Shown one piece after another: positions 7,701 to 16,065 of a stretch of 64,000 nt of DNA (position 1 is its first letter; each line of letters opens with the position of its first letter). Origin of the DNA: CAVXHQ01 sp963789535 (lineage in GTDB: Bacteria; Pseudomonadota; Alphaproteobacteria; Rhodobacterales; Rhodobacteraceae); assembly GCA_963789535.1 (NCBI GenBank), contig CAWBKU010000001.1, positions 62,001 to 126,000 of the forward strand, read 5' to 3'. The notes under the pieces were generated by a model. It saw only the letters and a program-made list of their open reading frames with translations, did no database searches and was not told the DNA's origin. Made by a program: the position numbers and the translations under genes.

Positions 7701-8896
7701 TGTGGCGCCATATCGCGGCCAACGGCCTGACGTTCCTCATCGTGGTGCTGTTTCTGGCCGCCGGAGCGGTGACGTGGGGCATGACGCGCTATGACGCGCC
7801 CGGCCCGCTCGACCAGGCGATCTGTGTCCGGGTCGAGGCGGGATCGAACATGCGCACGGTGAGCGAGACGCTCTCCGAGCAGGGAGCGATCCACTCTCCT
7901 GCGATCTTTCGTCTTGGCGCGGATTATTCGGGCAAGACCGAGGACCTGAAGGCCGGTAGCTTTCTGGTGCCGGCGGGTCTGTCGATGGCCGGGATCGTCG
8001 ATGTCGTGACCCGCGGCGGCGCGAGCACCTGCGGCACGCAGATCGTCTATACCATCGGCGTCGCGCGCACCGTCGCGCGGGTCCGCGAACTCGACCCCGC
8101 GACCAGTCGCTTCGAAGAGGTGGTGCGGTTCGAGCCCCAGGTAGAAGAGGCACCGCCCGAGTTTGTTACCGTGCGCGCGCAGCCCGACACGCAATATTCC
8201 ATTCAGGTCGTCGAGGGGACGACGGTGTGGCAGGTGATGACGGCGCTCAACAGCCTCGATATCCTCGAGGGAGAGGTGACGGATTTCCCGCCCGAGGGGA
8301 TGATTGCGCCCGACAGCTATGATGTGGTGCCCGGCGCACAGGTGGCCGAACTGGTGCTGCGGATGACGAGTGCGCAGGCGCAGCGGCTGGCCGATGCCTG
8401 GACCGGGCGGGTCGACGGCCTGCCGATCGAGACACCCGAAGAAGCCCTCATCCTGGCCTCGATCGTCGAGAAGGAGACGGGTGGCGCGGAAGAGGTGCGC
8501 ACCGTGGCGAGCGTTTTCGAGAACCGCCTGCGGCAGGGCATGCGCCTTCAGACCGACCCGACGGTGATCTACGGCGTCACCGGCGGGCAGGGCATTCTGG
8601 GGCGCGGCCTGCGGCAGAGCGAGCTGCGCGCCGAAACCCCGTGGAACACCTATGTCATCGATGGGTTGCCGCCGACCCCCATCGCCAACCCCGGCCGCGC
8701 GAGCCTCGAGGCGGTGATGAATCCCGAAGAGACCGATTTCGTATTCTTCGTCGCCCGCACCCTCGATCCGCGCGACGGGCACAATTTTGCGGTGACGCTG
8801 GAAGAGCACAACCGCAACGTGGCGGCCTATCGCGCCCTCGAGGCCGAGGCGGCGGCGGCGGCGGCAGGGACCGCACCGGGCGGCACGGGGAACTAG
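7700..8896 (+). CDS. mltG: Endolytic murein transglycosylase MltG
   Basis: 398 residues. An inner-membrane lytic transglycosylase thought to end glycan strand growth. It has a single N-terminal membrane segment (about residues 8-28), an extended periplasmic region with a LysM-like part, and the YceG catalytic motif ILASIVEKETGG with Glu257/Glu259. This is followed by VFENRLRQGMRLQTDPTVIYG and TPIANPGRASLEAVMNP. It starts within the fabF stop codon, and fabF-mltG linkage is common in this group. The C-terminus ends in a low-complexity alanine run. Confidence 0.93.
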   Translation: MWRHIAANGLTFLIVVLFLAAGAVTWGMTRYDAPGPLDQAICVRVEAGSNMRTVSETLSEQGAIHSPAIFRLGADYSGKTEDLKAGSFLVPAGLSMAGIVDVVTRGGASTCGTQIVYTIGVARTVARVRELDPATSRFEEVVRFEPQVEEAPPEFVTVRAQPDTQYSIQVVEGTTVWQVMTALNSLDILEGEVTDFPPEGMIAPDSYDVVPGAQVAELVLRMTSAQAQRLADAWTGRVDGLPIETPEEALILASIVEKETGGAEEVRTVASVFENRLRQGMRLQTDPTVIYGVTGGQGILGRGLRQSELRAETPWNTYVIDGLPPTPIANPGRASLEAVMNPEETDFVFFVARTLDPRDGHNFAVTLEEHNRNVAAYRALEAEAAAAAAGTAPGGTGN

Positions 8897-8965
8897 GCGC
8901 CCCCGCCACATTAACGGGACGTTGCGCGAACGACCGGCAGCCGTTGCGGCGCGCTGCGCAAGTCT

Positions 8966-8994
8966 TTGACTTTTTGTATTTTTTCCGGTAGTAT
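8966..8994 (+). promoter_or_regulatory. Promoter of the GTA cluster
   Basis: TTGACT (8966-8971), a 17-nt AT-rich spacer and TAGTAT (8989-8994) form a near-consensus sigma-70 promoter about 90 nt before g1. It is the only strong promoter I see before the 14-kb cluster. In R. capsulatus the GTA promoter is activated by GafA under CtrA control; a GafA site cannot be recognised by eye. Confidence 0.7.
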
Positions 8995-9081
8995 CGCCGG
9001 GCTAGGACTTTTTGGCCCGCCGGTCGGCAGGGGGGCCTTACAGGGTTTTCGTGGACGGGTAGACGAGGTCAGCCCGAAAAC

Positions 9082-9429
9082 ATGACAATAGACGACACCA
9101 CCACCGCGTCCGGGGACGCGGACAGGCGCCTGCACTCCCTCTTTCTCGATTGCGAAACCAGCCTGACCAGCGTCCGAGAGACGCTGGCCGAGATGGTGCG
9201 CGATCTGTCGGACGGCACGGGCGGCAACATTCGCGACATCAGCGCCAAGCACCGGGAACTGGAGACGGCCCTGATGCGCGCCATCGAAACGGAGCAGAAA
9301 TACCATGACTGGAAAGCCAAACGCGACGGTCAGAAGGGCCACCGCCCGGACGACTTCGACCTCGACGCCGCACGGCATCAGATCGGGTGCCGCCTTGCTC
9401 GCTTGCGCGAGTGCTGCCGAGAGGACTGA
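9082..9429 (+). CDS. GTA g1, putative small terminase
   Basis: 115 residues, acidic and helical. In R. capsulatus the product of the first GTA gene acts as a small terminase partner that helps load DNA non-specifically. The assignment rests on position (first gene, before the large terminase) and on the helical pattern (TSLTSVRETLAEMVRDL, HRELETALMRAIETEQKYHDW); there is no sharp motif. The gene overlaps the likely start of g2 by 125 nt in another frame, an unusual depth of overlap. Shine-Dalgarno signal is weak (GAGGT 12 nt upstream). Confidence 0.75.
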   Translation: MTIDDTTTASGDADRRLHSLFLDCETSLTSVRETLAEMVRDLSDGTGGNIRDISAKHRELETALMRAIETEQKYHDWKAKRDGQKGHRPDDFDLDAARHQIGCRLARLRECCRED

Positions 9430-10717
9430 CTTCCTCGATGACCTGAGCCTCGAGGAGTTGCGCGCGCTGCCCTATCTCTTCGATTTCTGGGCGCATCCGC
9501 ACCAGTTGCCGCCCGGCGGCGACTGGCGGTCCTGGGTGATCCTCGGCGGGCGCGGCGCCGGCAAGACGCGGGCAGGATCCGAATGGGTGCGCGCCCACGT
9601 CGAGGGCGCGCGGCCCCTCGATCCGGGGCGCGCCCGGCGCGTGGCGCTGGTGGGCGAGACCTACGATCAGGCGCGCGAGGTGATGATCTACGGCGAAAGC
9701 GGGATCCTCGCCTGCTCGCCCCCCGACCGGCGGCCCGAGTGGATTTCCACCCGCCGCCTCCTGCTCTGGCCCAACGGCGCCGAGGCGCGGGTCTATTCGG
9801 CCAATGACTTCGAGGCGCTGCGCGGGCCGCAGTTCGATCTGGCCTGGGCCGACGAGATCGCGAAGTGGCCGAAGGCGGAACAGGCCTGGGACATGCTGCA
9901 ATTCTGCATGCGTCTAGGCACCGATCCGAAGGTCTGTGTGACGACGACGCCGCGCAACACGCCTTTCCTTCATGCCCTCATGTCGCGCGGCAGCACGGTG
10001 GCGACCCATGCGCCGACGCAGGCGAACCGCGCCTATCTGGCCGACGGGTTTCTGGCAGAGATCGAGGAACGCTATGCCGGATCGCGGCAGGGGCGCGAAG
10101 AAATCGAAGGCGAACTGCTGGCCGATACCGAAGGCGCGCTGTGGACGCGGGCGATGCTCGACGCCGCACTGGTCCGCGCCGCACCCGAGTGCGACCGGAT
10201 CGTCGTGGCGGTCGACCCCTCTGCCTCGACGGGCGAGCGGTCGGACGAATGCGGGATCGTGGTGGTCGGCGTGACATATGCCGAGAAGGTCGAGGACTGG
10301 CGCGCATATGTCCTCGAGGACGCTAGCCTGAACGCCTCTCCCGCGGGCTGGGCGGAGGCGGCGGTGAAGGCCGCGCGCAGGCATGGCGCGGACCGCATCG
10401 TGGCCGAGGTCAATCAGGGCGGCGCCATGGTCGAGGCGATGATCCGGCAGGTCGACCAGACGATCGGCGTGACCAAGGTGCATGCGACCAAGGCCAAGGG
10501 GGTGCGGGCGGAGCCGGTGGCAGCACTCTATGAACAGGGGCGGGTGCGGCACGTGCCGGGCCTCGGCCCGCTCGAGGATCAGATGGCGCTGATGACGGTG
10601 ACGGGGTTTCAGGGCAAGGGCTCTCCCGACCGGGTGGATGCGTTGGTCTGGGCGATGACGGAGGTGATCCTGAAACCCGCGCTGGCGCGCAGCAATCCCC
10701 GGCTGCGGCTGGTGTGA
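9305..10717 (+). CDS. GTA g2, large terminase
   Basis: 470 residues from the first ATG. The packaging motor pumps host DNA into the GTA head. The ATPase Walker A motif GGRGAGKT is at residues 81-88 and Walker B is FDLAWADEI. The nuclease domain begins near VVAVDPSASTG with further acidic residues downstream. The first 45 residues are low in conservation and overlap g1, so the real start might be an internal TTG near 9400; no later ATG lies before the ATPase domain. A 167-nt gap with a two-tier hairpin separates it from the portal gene. Confidence 0.95.
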   Translation: MTGKPNATVRRATARTTSTSTPHGIRSGAALLACASAAERTDFLDDLSLEELRALPYLFDFWAHPHQLPPGGDWRSWVILGGRGAGKTRAGSEWVRAHVEGARPLDPGRARRVALVGETYDQAREVMIYGESGILACSPPDRRPEWISTRRLLLWPNGAEARVYSANDFEALRGPQFDLAWADEIAKWPKAEQAWDMLQFCMRLGTDPKVCVTTTPRNTPFLHALMSRGSTVATHAPTQANRAYLADGFLAEIEERYAGSRQGREEIEGELLADTEGALWTRAMLDAALVRAAPECDRIVVAVDPSASTGERSDECGIVVVGVTYAEKVEDWRAYVLEDASLNASPAGWAEAAVKAARRHGADRIVAEVNQGGAMVEAMIRQVDQTIGVTKVHATKAKGVRAEPVAALYEQGRVRHVPGLGPLEDQMALMTVTGFQGKGSPDRVDALVWAMTEVILKPALARSNPRLRLV

Positions 10718-10773
10718 GGCGCGATATCGTCGCGGAGAGGCCGTGTCCGAAGGGGCGCGGCCCTCTTTCGTTC

Positions 10774-10825
10774 AAGGGGTGTTGCGCGGTCGGGGGAGCA
10801 CCGCGCGCCGGGGTCAGCACCCCTT
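10774..10825 (+). repeat. Two-tier inverted repeat between GTA g2 and g3
   Basis: The outer arms AAGGGGTG (10774-10781) and CACCCCTT (10818-10825) flank inner arms CGCGGT (10785-10790) and ACCGCG (10800-10805). The RNA would form a hairpin with an internal loop. There is no T-tract. It may be an RNA processing or attenuation site between packaging motor and head genes. Confidence 0.5.
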
Positions 10826-10884
10826 AAACCCCCCGTGGCAAAGTGCATCCGAAGTCGACGAATGGCAGCGCCGGAGGAGATGAG

Positions 10885-12099
10885 ATGTTCGGAATACCGA
10901 AATGGGGCGGGCAGACTGCGACGGGACCGGCGCACGCCGTGCCGGGCCGCAGCACCGTCCCCGAGGTCAAGGCCTCTGCGGTGGGTGCTGTCGTGACCGG
11001 CGGGGCGGCGGGCCGCGTCGCCTGGGCGCCGCGCGATGCGGTGACGCTGACGCGGCTGGGGTTCCTCGCCAATCCCGTGGGGTTCCGCGCCGTCAAGCTC
11101 ATCGCCGAGGCCGCCGCGGCCCTGCCGCTGCTGTTGCAGGACCGCGAGCGGCGCTACGAGAGCCATCCGGTGCTCGACCTCGTCACGCGCCCCAATGCGG
11201 CGCAGGGGCGGGCGGAACTCTTCGAGGCGCTGTTCGGACAGATCCTGCTGACCGGCAACGGCTATGTCGAGGCGGTCGGCTACGGCGGCCTGCCGGGAGA
11301 GCTGCACGTTCTGCGGTCCGACCGGATGAGCGTGATCCCCGGCACCGACGGCTGGCCTGTGGGCTATGAATATGCCGTGGCGGGGCGGACGCACCGGTTC
11401 GGTGTCGGCGCGGGCGTCTCGCCGATCTGCCATATCAAGAGTTTTCATCCTGCCGATGACCACTATGGCTTCTCTCCGATGCAGGCGGCGGCGACCGCGC
11501 TCGACGTCCACAACGCCGCCTCGCGCTGGTCCAAGGCCCTTCTCGACAACGCGGCGCGCCCGTCTGGAGCGATCGTGTTCCGCGGTGCGGACGGTGCGGG
11601 GAGCCTGACGCAGGACCAGTATGACCGGCTGGTGGGCGAGATGGAGAGCCAGCATCAGGGTGCGCGCAATGCGGGCCGTCCGATGTTGCTCGAAGGGGGG
11701 CTCGACTGGAAACCCATGGGGTTTTCGCCCTCGGACATGGAGTTCCAGAAGACCAAGGAGGCCGCGGCGCGCGAGATCGCGGTGGCATTCGGGGTGCCGC
11801 CGATGATCCTCGGGATCCCCGGCGACGCGACCTATGCCAATTATCAGGAGGCGAACCGCGCCTTCTATCGCCAGACCGTCCTGCCGCTGGCCAGCCGCGT
11901 CGCCGGTGCCATCGGCGACTGGCTCGAGGATTTCACCGGCGAGGATTTCGACCTGCGCCCCGACCTCGATTCCGTGCCGGCCCTGGCCGAAGAGCGCGAC
12001 ATGCAGTGGCGACGTGTCGCCGATGCCACGTTCCTGACGGCGGCGGAGAAGCGGTCATTGCTGGGGCTGCCGAGCCTCGAGGTCGGCGAGGATGGATGA
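10885..12099 (+). CDS. GTA g3, portal protein
   Basis: 404 residues, HK97-type phage portal. Twelve copies form the channel through which DNA enters the head. Typical segments are PVGFRAVKLIAEAAAALPLLL, LLTGNGYVEAV, HIKSFHPADDHYGFSPMQAA, and AVAFGVPPMILGIPGDATYANYQEANRAFYR in parts. The start at 10885 lies behind GGAGGAGATGAG and gives MFGIPKWGG; an upstream ATG at 10843 is not supported by a ribosome site. The end overlaps g3.5 by 8 nt. Confidence 0.95.
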   Translation: MFGIPKWGGQTATGPAHAVPGRSTVPEVKASAVGAVVTGGAAGRVAWAPRDAVTLTRLGFLANPVGFRAVKLIAEAAAALPLLLQDRERRYESHPVLDLVTRPNAAQGRAELFEALFGQILLTGNGYVEAVGYGGLPGELHVLRSDRMSVIPGTDGWPVGYEYAVAGRTHRFGVGAGVSPICHIKSFHPADDHYGFSPMQAAATALDVHNAASRWSKALLDNAARPSGAIVFRGADGAGSLTQDQYDRLVGEMESQHQGARNAGRPMLLEGGLDWKPMGFSPSDMEFQKTKEAAAREIAVAFGVPPMILGIPGDATYANYQEANRAFYRQTVLPLASRVAGAIGDWLEDFTGEDFDLRPDLDSVPALAEERDMQWRRVADATFLTAAEKRSLLGLPSLEVGEDG

Positions 12100-12316
12100 G
12101 CGCTACGAACGGGAACAGTTCGCCTGCGCGCCCGGCCTCAAGCTCGAGGCGCACGAGCGGCTGGTGGCGATGCAGTTCGCGCAGATGGCGCTGGCCATCG
12201 GCAAGCTCGAGGCGCTGATGGACCGCCTCGAGAAACGGCTGTGGCTGACGGTCTACGGCGTGGTGGCGGCGGTGCTGGGGGATTTCATCCTCGGCCTGGT
12301 GCAGAGCGGATTGTGA
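12092..12316 (+). CDS. GTA g3.5, head formation protein
   Basis: 74 residues with a soluble helical N-terminus and one C-terminal hydrophobic segment (LTVYGVVAAVLGDFILGLV, about residues 52-70). Small genes at this place occur in other GTA clusters and are annotated as head formation proteins; the precise role is not known to me. It overlaps the portal gene by 8 nt and precedes the protease by 11 nt. Confidence 0.85.
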   Translation: MDERYEREQFACAPGLKLEAHERLVAMQFAQMALAIGKLEALMDRLEKRLWLTVYGVVAAVLGDFILGLVQSGL

Positions 12317-12327
12317 GGAGAGCGACG

Positions 12328-12885
12328 ATGGATCTGGAACACAAGTTCGCCCGGCTGGGCGATGTGCAGCTAAGTGCGGACGGCCGCAACGGTCGGGTGA
12401 TCGAGGGCTATGCCTCGCTGTTCGGCAGCGTCGATCAGGGCAACGACGTCGTCGAGACGGGGGCCTACGCGACCTCGCTGACGCGGCTTGCCGCGAAGGG
12501 TGGGCGCGTCAAGATGTTGTGGCAGCACGATCCGGCCGAACCCATCGGCGTCTGGGACGAGGTGCGCGAGGATGCGCGCGGCCTTTGGGTCAAGGGCCGC
12601 ATCCTCGGCGATGTGGCGCGGGGCCGCGAGGCGGTGGCACTGATCGACGCGGGCGCCATCGACGGGCTGTCGATCGGCTATCGCACGGTGCGCAGCGTCA
12701 AGGACGCGGCGGGCCGCCGGAGGCTCGCCGAACTCGACCTCTGGGAGGTGTCGGTCGTGACGTTCCCGATGCTGCCCGAGGCGCGGGTTGCCGCGAAAGG
12801 CGACATGCTGACCGCCGACGACAGGACGCTGCGCCAGATGGCGCATGCCTTCGAGGAGGCCACCGCGACGCTGCGCGGCCACTGA
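12328..12885 (+). CDS. GTA g4, prohead protease
   Basis: 185 residues, HK97 family (peptidase S78/U35). It cleaves the scaffold region of the capsid protein during head maturation. The family signatures are visible: GYASLFGSVDQGNDVVETGAY in part, the catalytic His in MLWQHDPAEPIG and the catalytic Ser in IDGLSIGYR, then DLWEVSVVTFPMLPEA. The start at 12328 follows GAGGAG and an AGCGACG spacer. It is immediately followed by the major capsid gene, the normal order. Confidence 0.95.
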   Translation: MDLEHKFARLGDVQLSADGRNGRVIEGYASLFGSVDQGNDVVETGAYATSLTRLAAKGGRVKMLWQHDPAEPIGVWDEVREDARGLWVKGRILGDVARGREAVALIDAGAIDGLSIGYRTVRSVKDAAGRRRLAELDLWEVSVVTFPMLPEARVAAKGDMLTADDRTLRQMAHAFEEATATLRGH

Positions 12886-12915
12886 TTTCCACCAAACGAG
12901 AAAGGGAGTTTCCCG

Positions 12916-14088
12916 ATGACCACACCCGAGGCAACGCCGCGGGCCGGGGCAGATCACTCTGCCGATGGCCCCGCCGCAGAGCTGAAGACCGCGCTGGCGG
13001 GCTTCATGACCGAAATGACCACCAAACTCAAACAGCAGGATGACCGGATGACCAAGCTGGACCGTAAGACGATGTTTGCAGGCCACCGCCCTGCACTGAG
13101 CAACGATGCCGACCACGGCGCGCCGCACAGCAAGGCGTTCAACGCCTATCTGCGCTCGGGCGACGACGACGGGATGCGCCACCTCGAGATCGAGGGCAAG
13201 GCACTGTCGACGGCCGTTGCCGCAGACGGCGGCTATCTCGTGTCGCCGCAGGCCGCCGAGACGATCCGTTCGGTCCTCTATTCCGCGGCCTCGATCCGTG
13301 CCATCGCCAATGTCGTGACCATCGACAACACGTCCTATGACGTGCTGGTCGACCGGGGCGACATCGGTGCCGGCTGGGCGACGGAAGTGGACGCCACGAC
13401 CGAGACGACGACGCCGGTGATCGAGCGGGTGAACATTCCCCTCTACGAGCTGTCGGCGATGCCGAAAGCCTCGCAGCGCCTGCTCGACGACAGCGCCTTC
13501 GACATCGAGGGCTGGTTGGCCCAGCGGATCGCCGAGAAGTTCGCGCGGGCCGAGGCGACGGCGTTCGTGAGTGGCAATGGCGTCGACAAGCCCAGGGGGT
13601 TCCTGACCTACACCAACGTCGCCAACACCGCCTGGGTCTGGGGTGGCCTCGGCTGGGTGCCGTCGGGGGTTGCCGCGGGCCTCACCTCGGGCGATCCGCT
13701 TGTCGATCTGGTCTATGCGCTGGGCGCCACCTACCGCGCCGGGGCCTCGTTCGTAATGAACTCCAAGACCACGGGCGTCGTCCGCAAGCTCAAGGACGCG
13801 GACGGCCGGTATCTGTGGACCGACAGCCTCGCCGCGGGAGAGCCTGCGCGCCTGATGGGCTATCCGGTGCTCATCGCCGAGGACATGCCCGACATCGCGG
13901 CCAACGCGTTCCCCGTCGCCTTCGGCAATTTCGAGGCGGGCTATACCGTCGCCGAGCGCCCGGACCTGCGCGTCCTGCGCGATCCGTTCTCGGCCAAGCC
14001 GCACGTGCTGTTCTACGCGACCAAGCGGGTCGGCGGGGCGGTCAGCGACTTTGCCGCGATCAAGGTGCTGCGCATCGCCACCAGCTAG
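12916..14088 (+). CDS. GTA g5, major capsid protein
   Basis: 390 residues, HK97 fold. The N-terminal 90-100 residues form a coiled, scaffold-like delta domain (LKTALAGFMTEMTTKLKQQ) expected to be removed by the g4 protease. The capsid domain follows (STAVAADGGYLVSPQAAETI, MPKASQRLLDDSAFDIEGWL, FVSGNGVDKPRGFL). The C-terminal part has AGYTVAERPDLRVLRDPFS. The start follows AAAGGGAG. A hairpin and a 177-nt gap lie after it, possibly setting capsid mRNA level. Confidence 0.97.
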   Translation: MTTPEATPRAGADHSADGPAAELKTALAGFMTEMTTKLKQQDDRMTKLDRKTMFAGHRPALSNDADHGAPHSKAFNAYLRSGDDDGMRHLEIEGKALSTAVAADGGYLVSPQAAETIRSVLYSAASIRAIANVVTIDNTSYDVLVDRGDIGAGWATEVDATTETTTPVIERVNIPLYELSAMPKASQRLLDDSAFDIEGWLAQRIAEKFARAEATAFVSGNGVDKPRGFLTYTNVANTAWVWGGLGWVPSGVAAGLTSGDPLVDLVYALGATYRAGASFVMNSKTTGVVRKLKDADGRYLWTDSLAAGEPARLMGYPVLIAEDMPDIAANAFPVAFGNFEAGYTVAERPDLRVLRDPFSAKPHVLFYATKRVGGAVSDFAAIKVLRIATS

Positions 14089-14103
14089 GGCTGGCTGGCG
14101 GCA

Positions 14104-14128
14104 GGCGGGGGCAATGCGCGCCCCCGCC
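14104..14128 (+). repeat. Hairpin after the GTA capsid gene
   Basis: GGCGGGGGC (14104-14112) pairs perfectly with GCCCCCGCC (14120-14128) around a 7-nt loop. There is no T-tract, so it looks more like an mRNA 3-prime protector or partial terminator that would favour capsid transcripts over the downstream tail genes. Confidence 0.45.
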
Positions 14129-14265
14129 CGATGCCCTGGCGCGCCGCTTACGCGCCCCACGTCGCTAGCATTCCCTCCGTCCGAACGGCGTGGGGAAGGG
14201 CGGCGCACCAGGGTTTTTGATTTCACCGGGCCGGGACGACGGGCCGACCTTCGGAGACACCCGAG

Positions 14266-14865
14266 ATGATGTTGACAGAACAAGGCACGATCCCGCCCGA
14301 AGACCTGCCCGTGGCGGCGTTCCGCGACCATCTGCGGCTGGGCACCGGGTTTGCCGACGACGCGGTGCAGGACGGCGTGCTCGCCGGGTTCCTGCGGGCG
14401 GCGCTGGCCGCGATCGAGGCGCGGACCGGCAAGGCGCTGATGGAGCGCGAGTTCCTGTGGAAGGTCACGCGCGGGGTGACCGGCGAGGCGCTGACCCTGC
14501 CGCTGGCCCCGGTCAGCGCGGTGGTGCGCCTCAGCGTCGTGGATGCGGACGGTGTGGCTGTCGACGTTCCGCAGTCCGCCTGGCGGCTGATCCCCGACGG
14601 CAGTGCGCCGTGCCTCCTGTCCCTGTCGGGGTCTTTTCCGGCGGCCCCGCGCGGCGGTTTGATCGAGGTGGTGTTCCTCGCCGGCTACGGCCCCGAATGG
14701 TCCGACCTGCCCGGGGATCTGGCGCAGGCGGTGCTCATGCTGGCCGCGCATTACTATGAATACCGCCACGACACCGGGCTGGCCGCCGGCTGCATGCCGT
14801 TCGGCGTCTCGAGCCTGATCGAGCGGCACCGCACCATGCGGATCGGCATGGGGCCGCGGACATGA
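14266..14865 (+). CDS. GTA g6, head-tail connector (adaptor)
   Basis: 199 residues of the phage head-tail connector type (phiE125 gp8-like). It forms the adaptor ring below the portal. Recognisable parts are FRDHLRLGTGFADDAVQDGV, FLRAALAAIEARTGKAL and LAQAVLMLAAHYYEYRHDTG. There are two adjacent ATGs; the first (14266) is placed best behind GGAG. The stop overlaps the start of g7 (ATGA). Confidence 0.92.
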   Translation: MMLTEQGTIPPEDLPVAAFRDHLRLGTGFADDAVQDGVLAGFLRAALAAIEARTGKALMEREFLWKVTRGVTGEALTLPLAPVSAVVRLSVVDADGVAVDVPQSAWRLIPDGSAPCLLSLSGSFPAAPRGGLIEVVFLAGYGPEWSDLPGDLAQAVLMLAAHYYEYRHDTGLAAGCMPFGVSSLIERHRTMRIGMGPRT

Positions 14866-15201
14866 GCGCGCCGGTCCTCAACCGCAAGCTGACCCTCGAG
14901 GCGCCGGTCCGGATGCCGGACGGGGCGGGCGGCTATGCGCGGACCTGGGCGCCGCTCGGCGTCCTCTGGGCCGAGATCCGCACCGGCACCGGGCGCGAGG
15001 CGGCCGACGTCGCGAGCCCCATCAGCCGTGTCGCCGCCCGCATCACCGTGCGCGCCGCCCCCTTCGGCGCGCCGAGCCGCCCCAAGCCGGAACAGCGGTT
15101 CCGCGAGGGGCAACAGAATCTGGCGCATCCTGTCGGTGAGCCTCACCGACGATGCGCCCCACTACCTGACCTGTCAGGCGATCGAGGAGGTGGTGGCATG
15201 A
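14862..15201 (+). pseudogene. GTA g7, head closure (stopper) gene with interrupted frame
   Basis: The head-closure protein joins head and tail. The N-terminal part (MSAPVLNRKLTLEAPVRMPD, LGVLWAEIRTGTGREA, PKPEQRFREG) is normal up to about residue 83. At the GGGG at 15107-15110 the frame then breaks: the family-like end NRIWRILSVSLTDDAPHYL and CQAIEEVVA lies in the next frame and stops at 15201, overlapping the g8 start by ATGA. Reading GGG instead of GGGG restores an intact protein of about 112 residues. As given, the first frame reads on through g8 and ends with it, so no normal g7 product would be made. Sequencing indel, real mutation and programmed frameshift are all possible. Confidence 0.85.
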
Positions 15202-15617
15202 CCTTCGCCGCAAGTGCGGGCCTTCAGACGGCCGTCTACACCCGCCTGATGTCCTGGGATCCGCTGACCGCCCTCGTCGGCGCCGCGATCTACGATGCGC
15301 TGCCCTCGGGCTCCGTCCCTGCGATCTACGTGGCACTCGGCGCCGAGGAGAGCCGCGACAGGTCCGACATGACGGGCCGCGGCGCCGAGCACGACTTCGT
15401 CGTCTCGGTCGTCTCGGACGCGACCGGGTTCGCGATGGCCAAACAGGTCGCCGCCGCGGTCTGCGACGCCCTGATCGACGCGCCGCTGGCGCTTTCGCGC
15501 GGCACTCTCGTGGCGCTCTGGTTCCGGCAGGCCAAGGCCAGCCGCACCGGCACCGCCGAGCGGCGTCAGGTGGACCTCACCTTCCGCGCCCGCACCGACG
15601 ACGGCGAAACCGCCTGA
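15198..15617 (+). CDS. GTA g8, tail terminator (DUF3168)
   Basis: 139 residues, DUF3168 family. It forms the ring that ends the tail tube and joins it to the head. Typical sequence: LQTAVYTRLMSWDPLTALVGA, IYDALPSGSVPAIYVALG, then FRQAKASRTGTAERRQVDL. The start at 15198 overlaps the g7 stop (ATGA), so g8 translation would normally be coupled to g7. With the g7 frame break, ribosomes leaving g7 would instead read through g8 in the same frame, giving a g7-g8 fusion of 251 residues. Confidence 0.9.
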   Translation: MTFAASAGLQTAVYTRLMSWDPLTALVGAAIYDALPSGSVPAIYVALGAEESRDRSDMTGRGAEHDFVVSVVSDATGFAMAKQVAAAVCDALIDAPLALSRGTLVALWFRQAKASRTGTAERRQVDLTFRARTDDGETA

Positions 15618-15642
15618 ACTCAACACTTTAGGAGTGAACACA

Positions 15643-16065
15643 ATGGCAGCCCAGAACGGCAAGGACCTTCTCATCAAGATCGACATGACCGGCGACGGCC
15701 TGTTCGAGACCGCGGCGGGCCTGCGCGCCACCCGCATCAGCCTGAATGCCGAGACGGTCGACGTGACCTCGCTCGAGAGTGACGGCGGCTGGCGCGAGCT
15801 CCTCGGCGGGGCAGGCATCCGCACGGCGGCCCTTTCGGGGTCGGGCGTGTTCAAGGACGCGACCACCGACGAGCGGGCGCGGCAGGTGTTCTTCGACGGC
15901 GAGACGCCGGACTTCCAGATCGTCGTGCCCGAGTTCGGCACCCTGACCGGCCCGTTCCAGATCACCTCGATCGAATACGCCGGCACCTACAACGGCGAGG
16001 CGACCTATGAGCTTTCGATGGCCTCGGCCGGACGGCTGACCTTCGACACGTTCACCACGCCATGA
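15643..16065 (+). CDS. GTA g9, major tail protein
   Basis: 140 residues, tail-tube protein of the TP901-1-like type. Typical sequence: AAQNGKDLLIKIDMTGDG, TRISLNAETVDVTSLESDG, SGSGVFKDATTDERARQVFF, YNGEATYELSMASAG. The start at 15643 is preferred to 15634 because GGAG lies 8 nt before it. Its stop overlaps the start of g10 (ATGA). Confidence 0.95.
   Translation: MAAQNGKDLLIKIDMTGDGLFETAAGLRATRISLNAETVDVTSLESDGGWRELLGGAGIRTAALSGSGVFKDATTDERARQVFFDGETPDFQIVVPEFGTLTGPFQITSIEYAGTYNGEATYELSMASAGRLTFDTFTTP

Noticed and set aside
12370..14829. Minus-strand frame of 819 codons opposite GTA g4-g6
   Set aside because: It crosses several intact plus-strand GTA genes and their gaps and has low-complexity composition. 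It is a shadow of biased third positions.
14862..15617. A genuine g7-g8 fusion protein of 251 residues
   Set aside because: The middle of the fusion is non-homologous sequence, while the proper g7 end exists in the next frame with an ATGA overlap to g8. A one-base indel explains it better.
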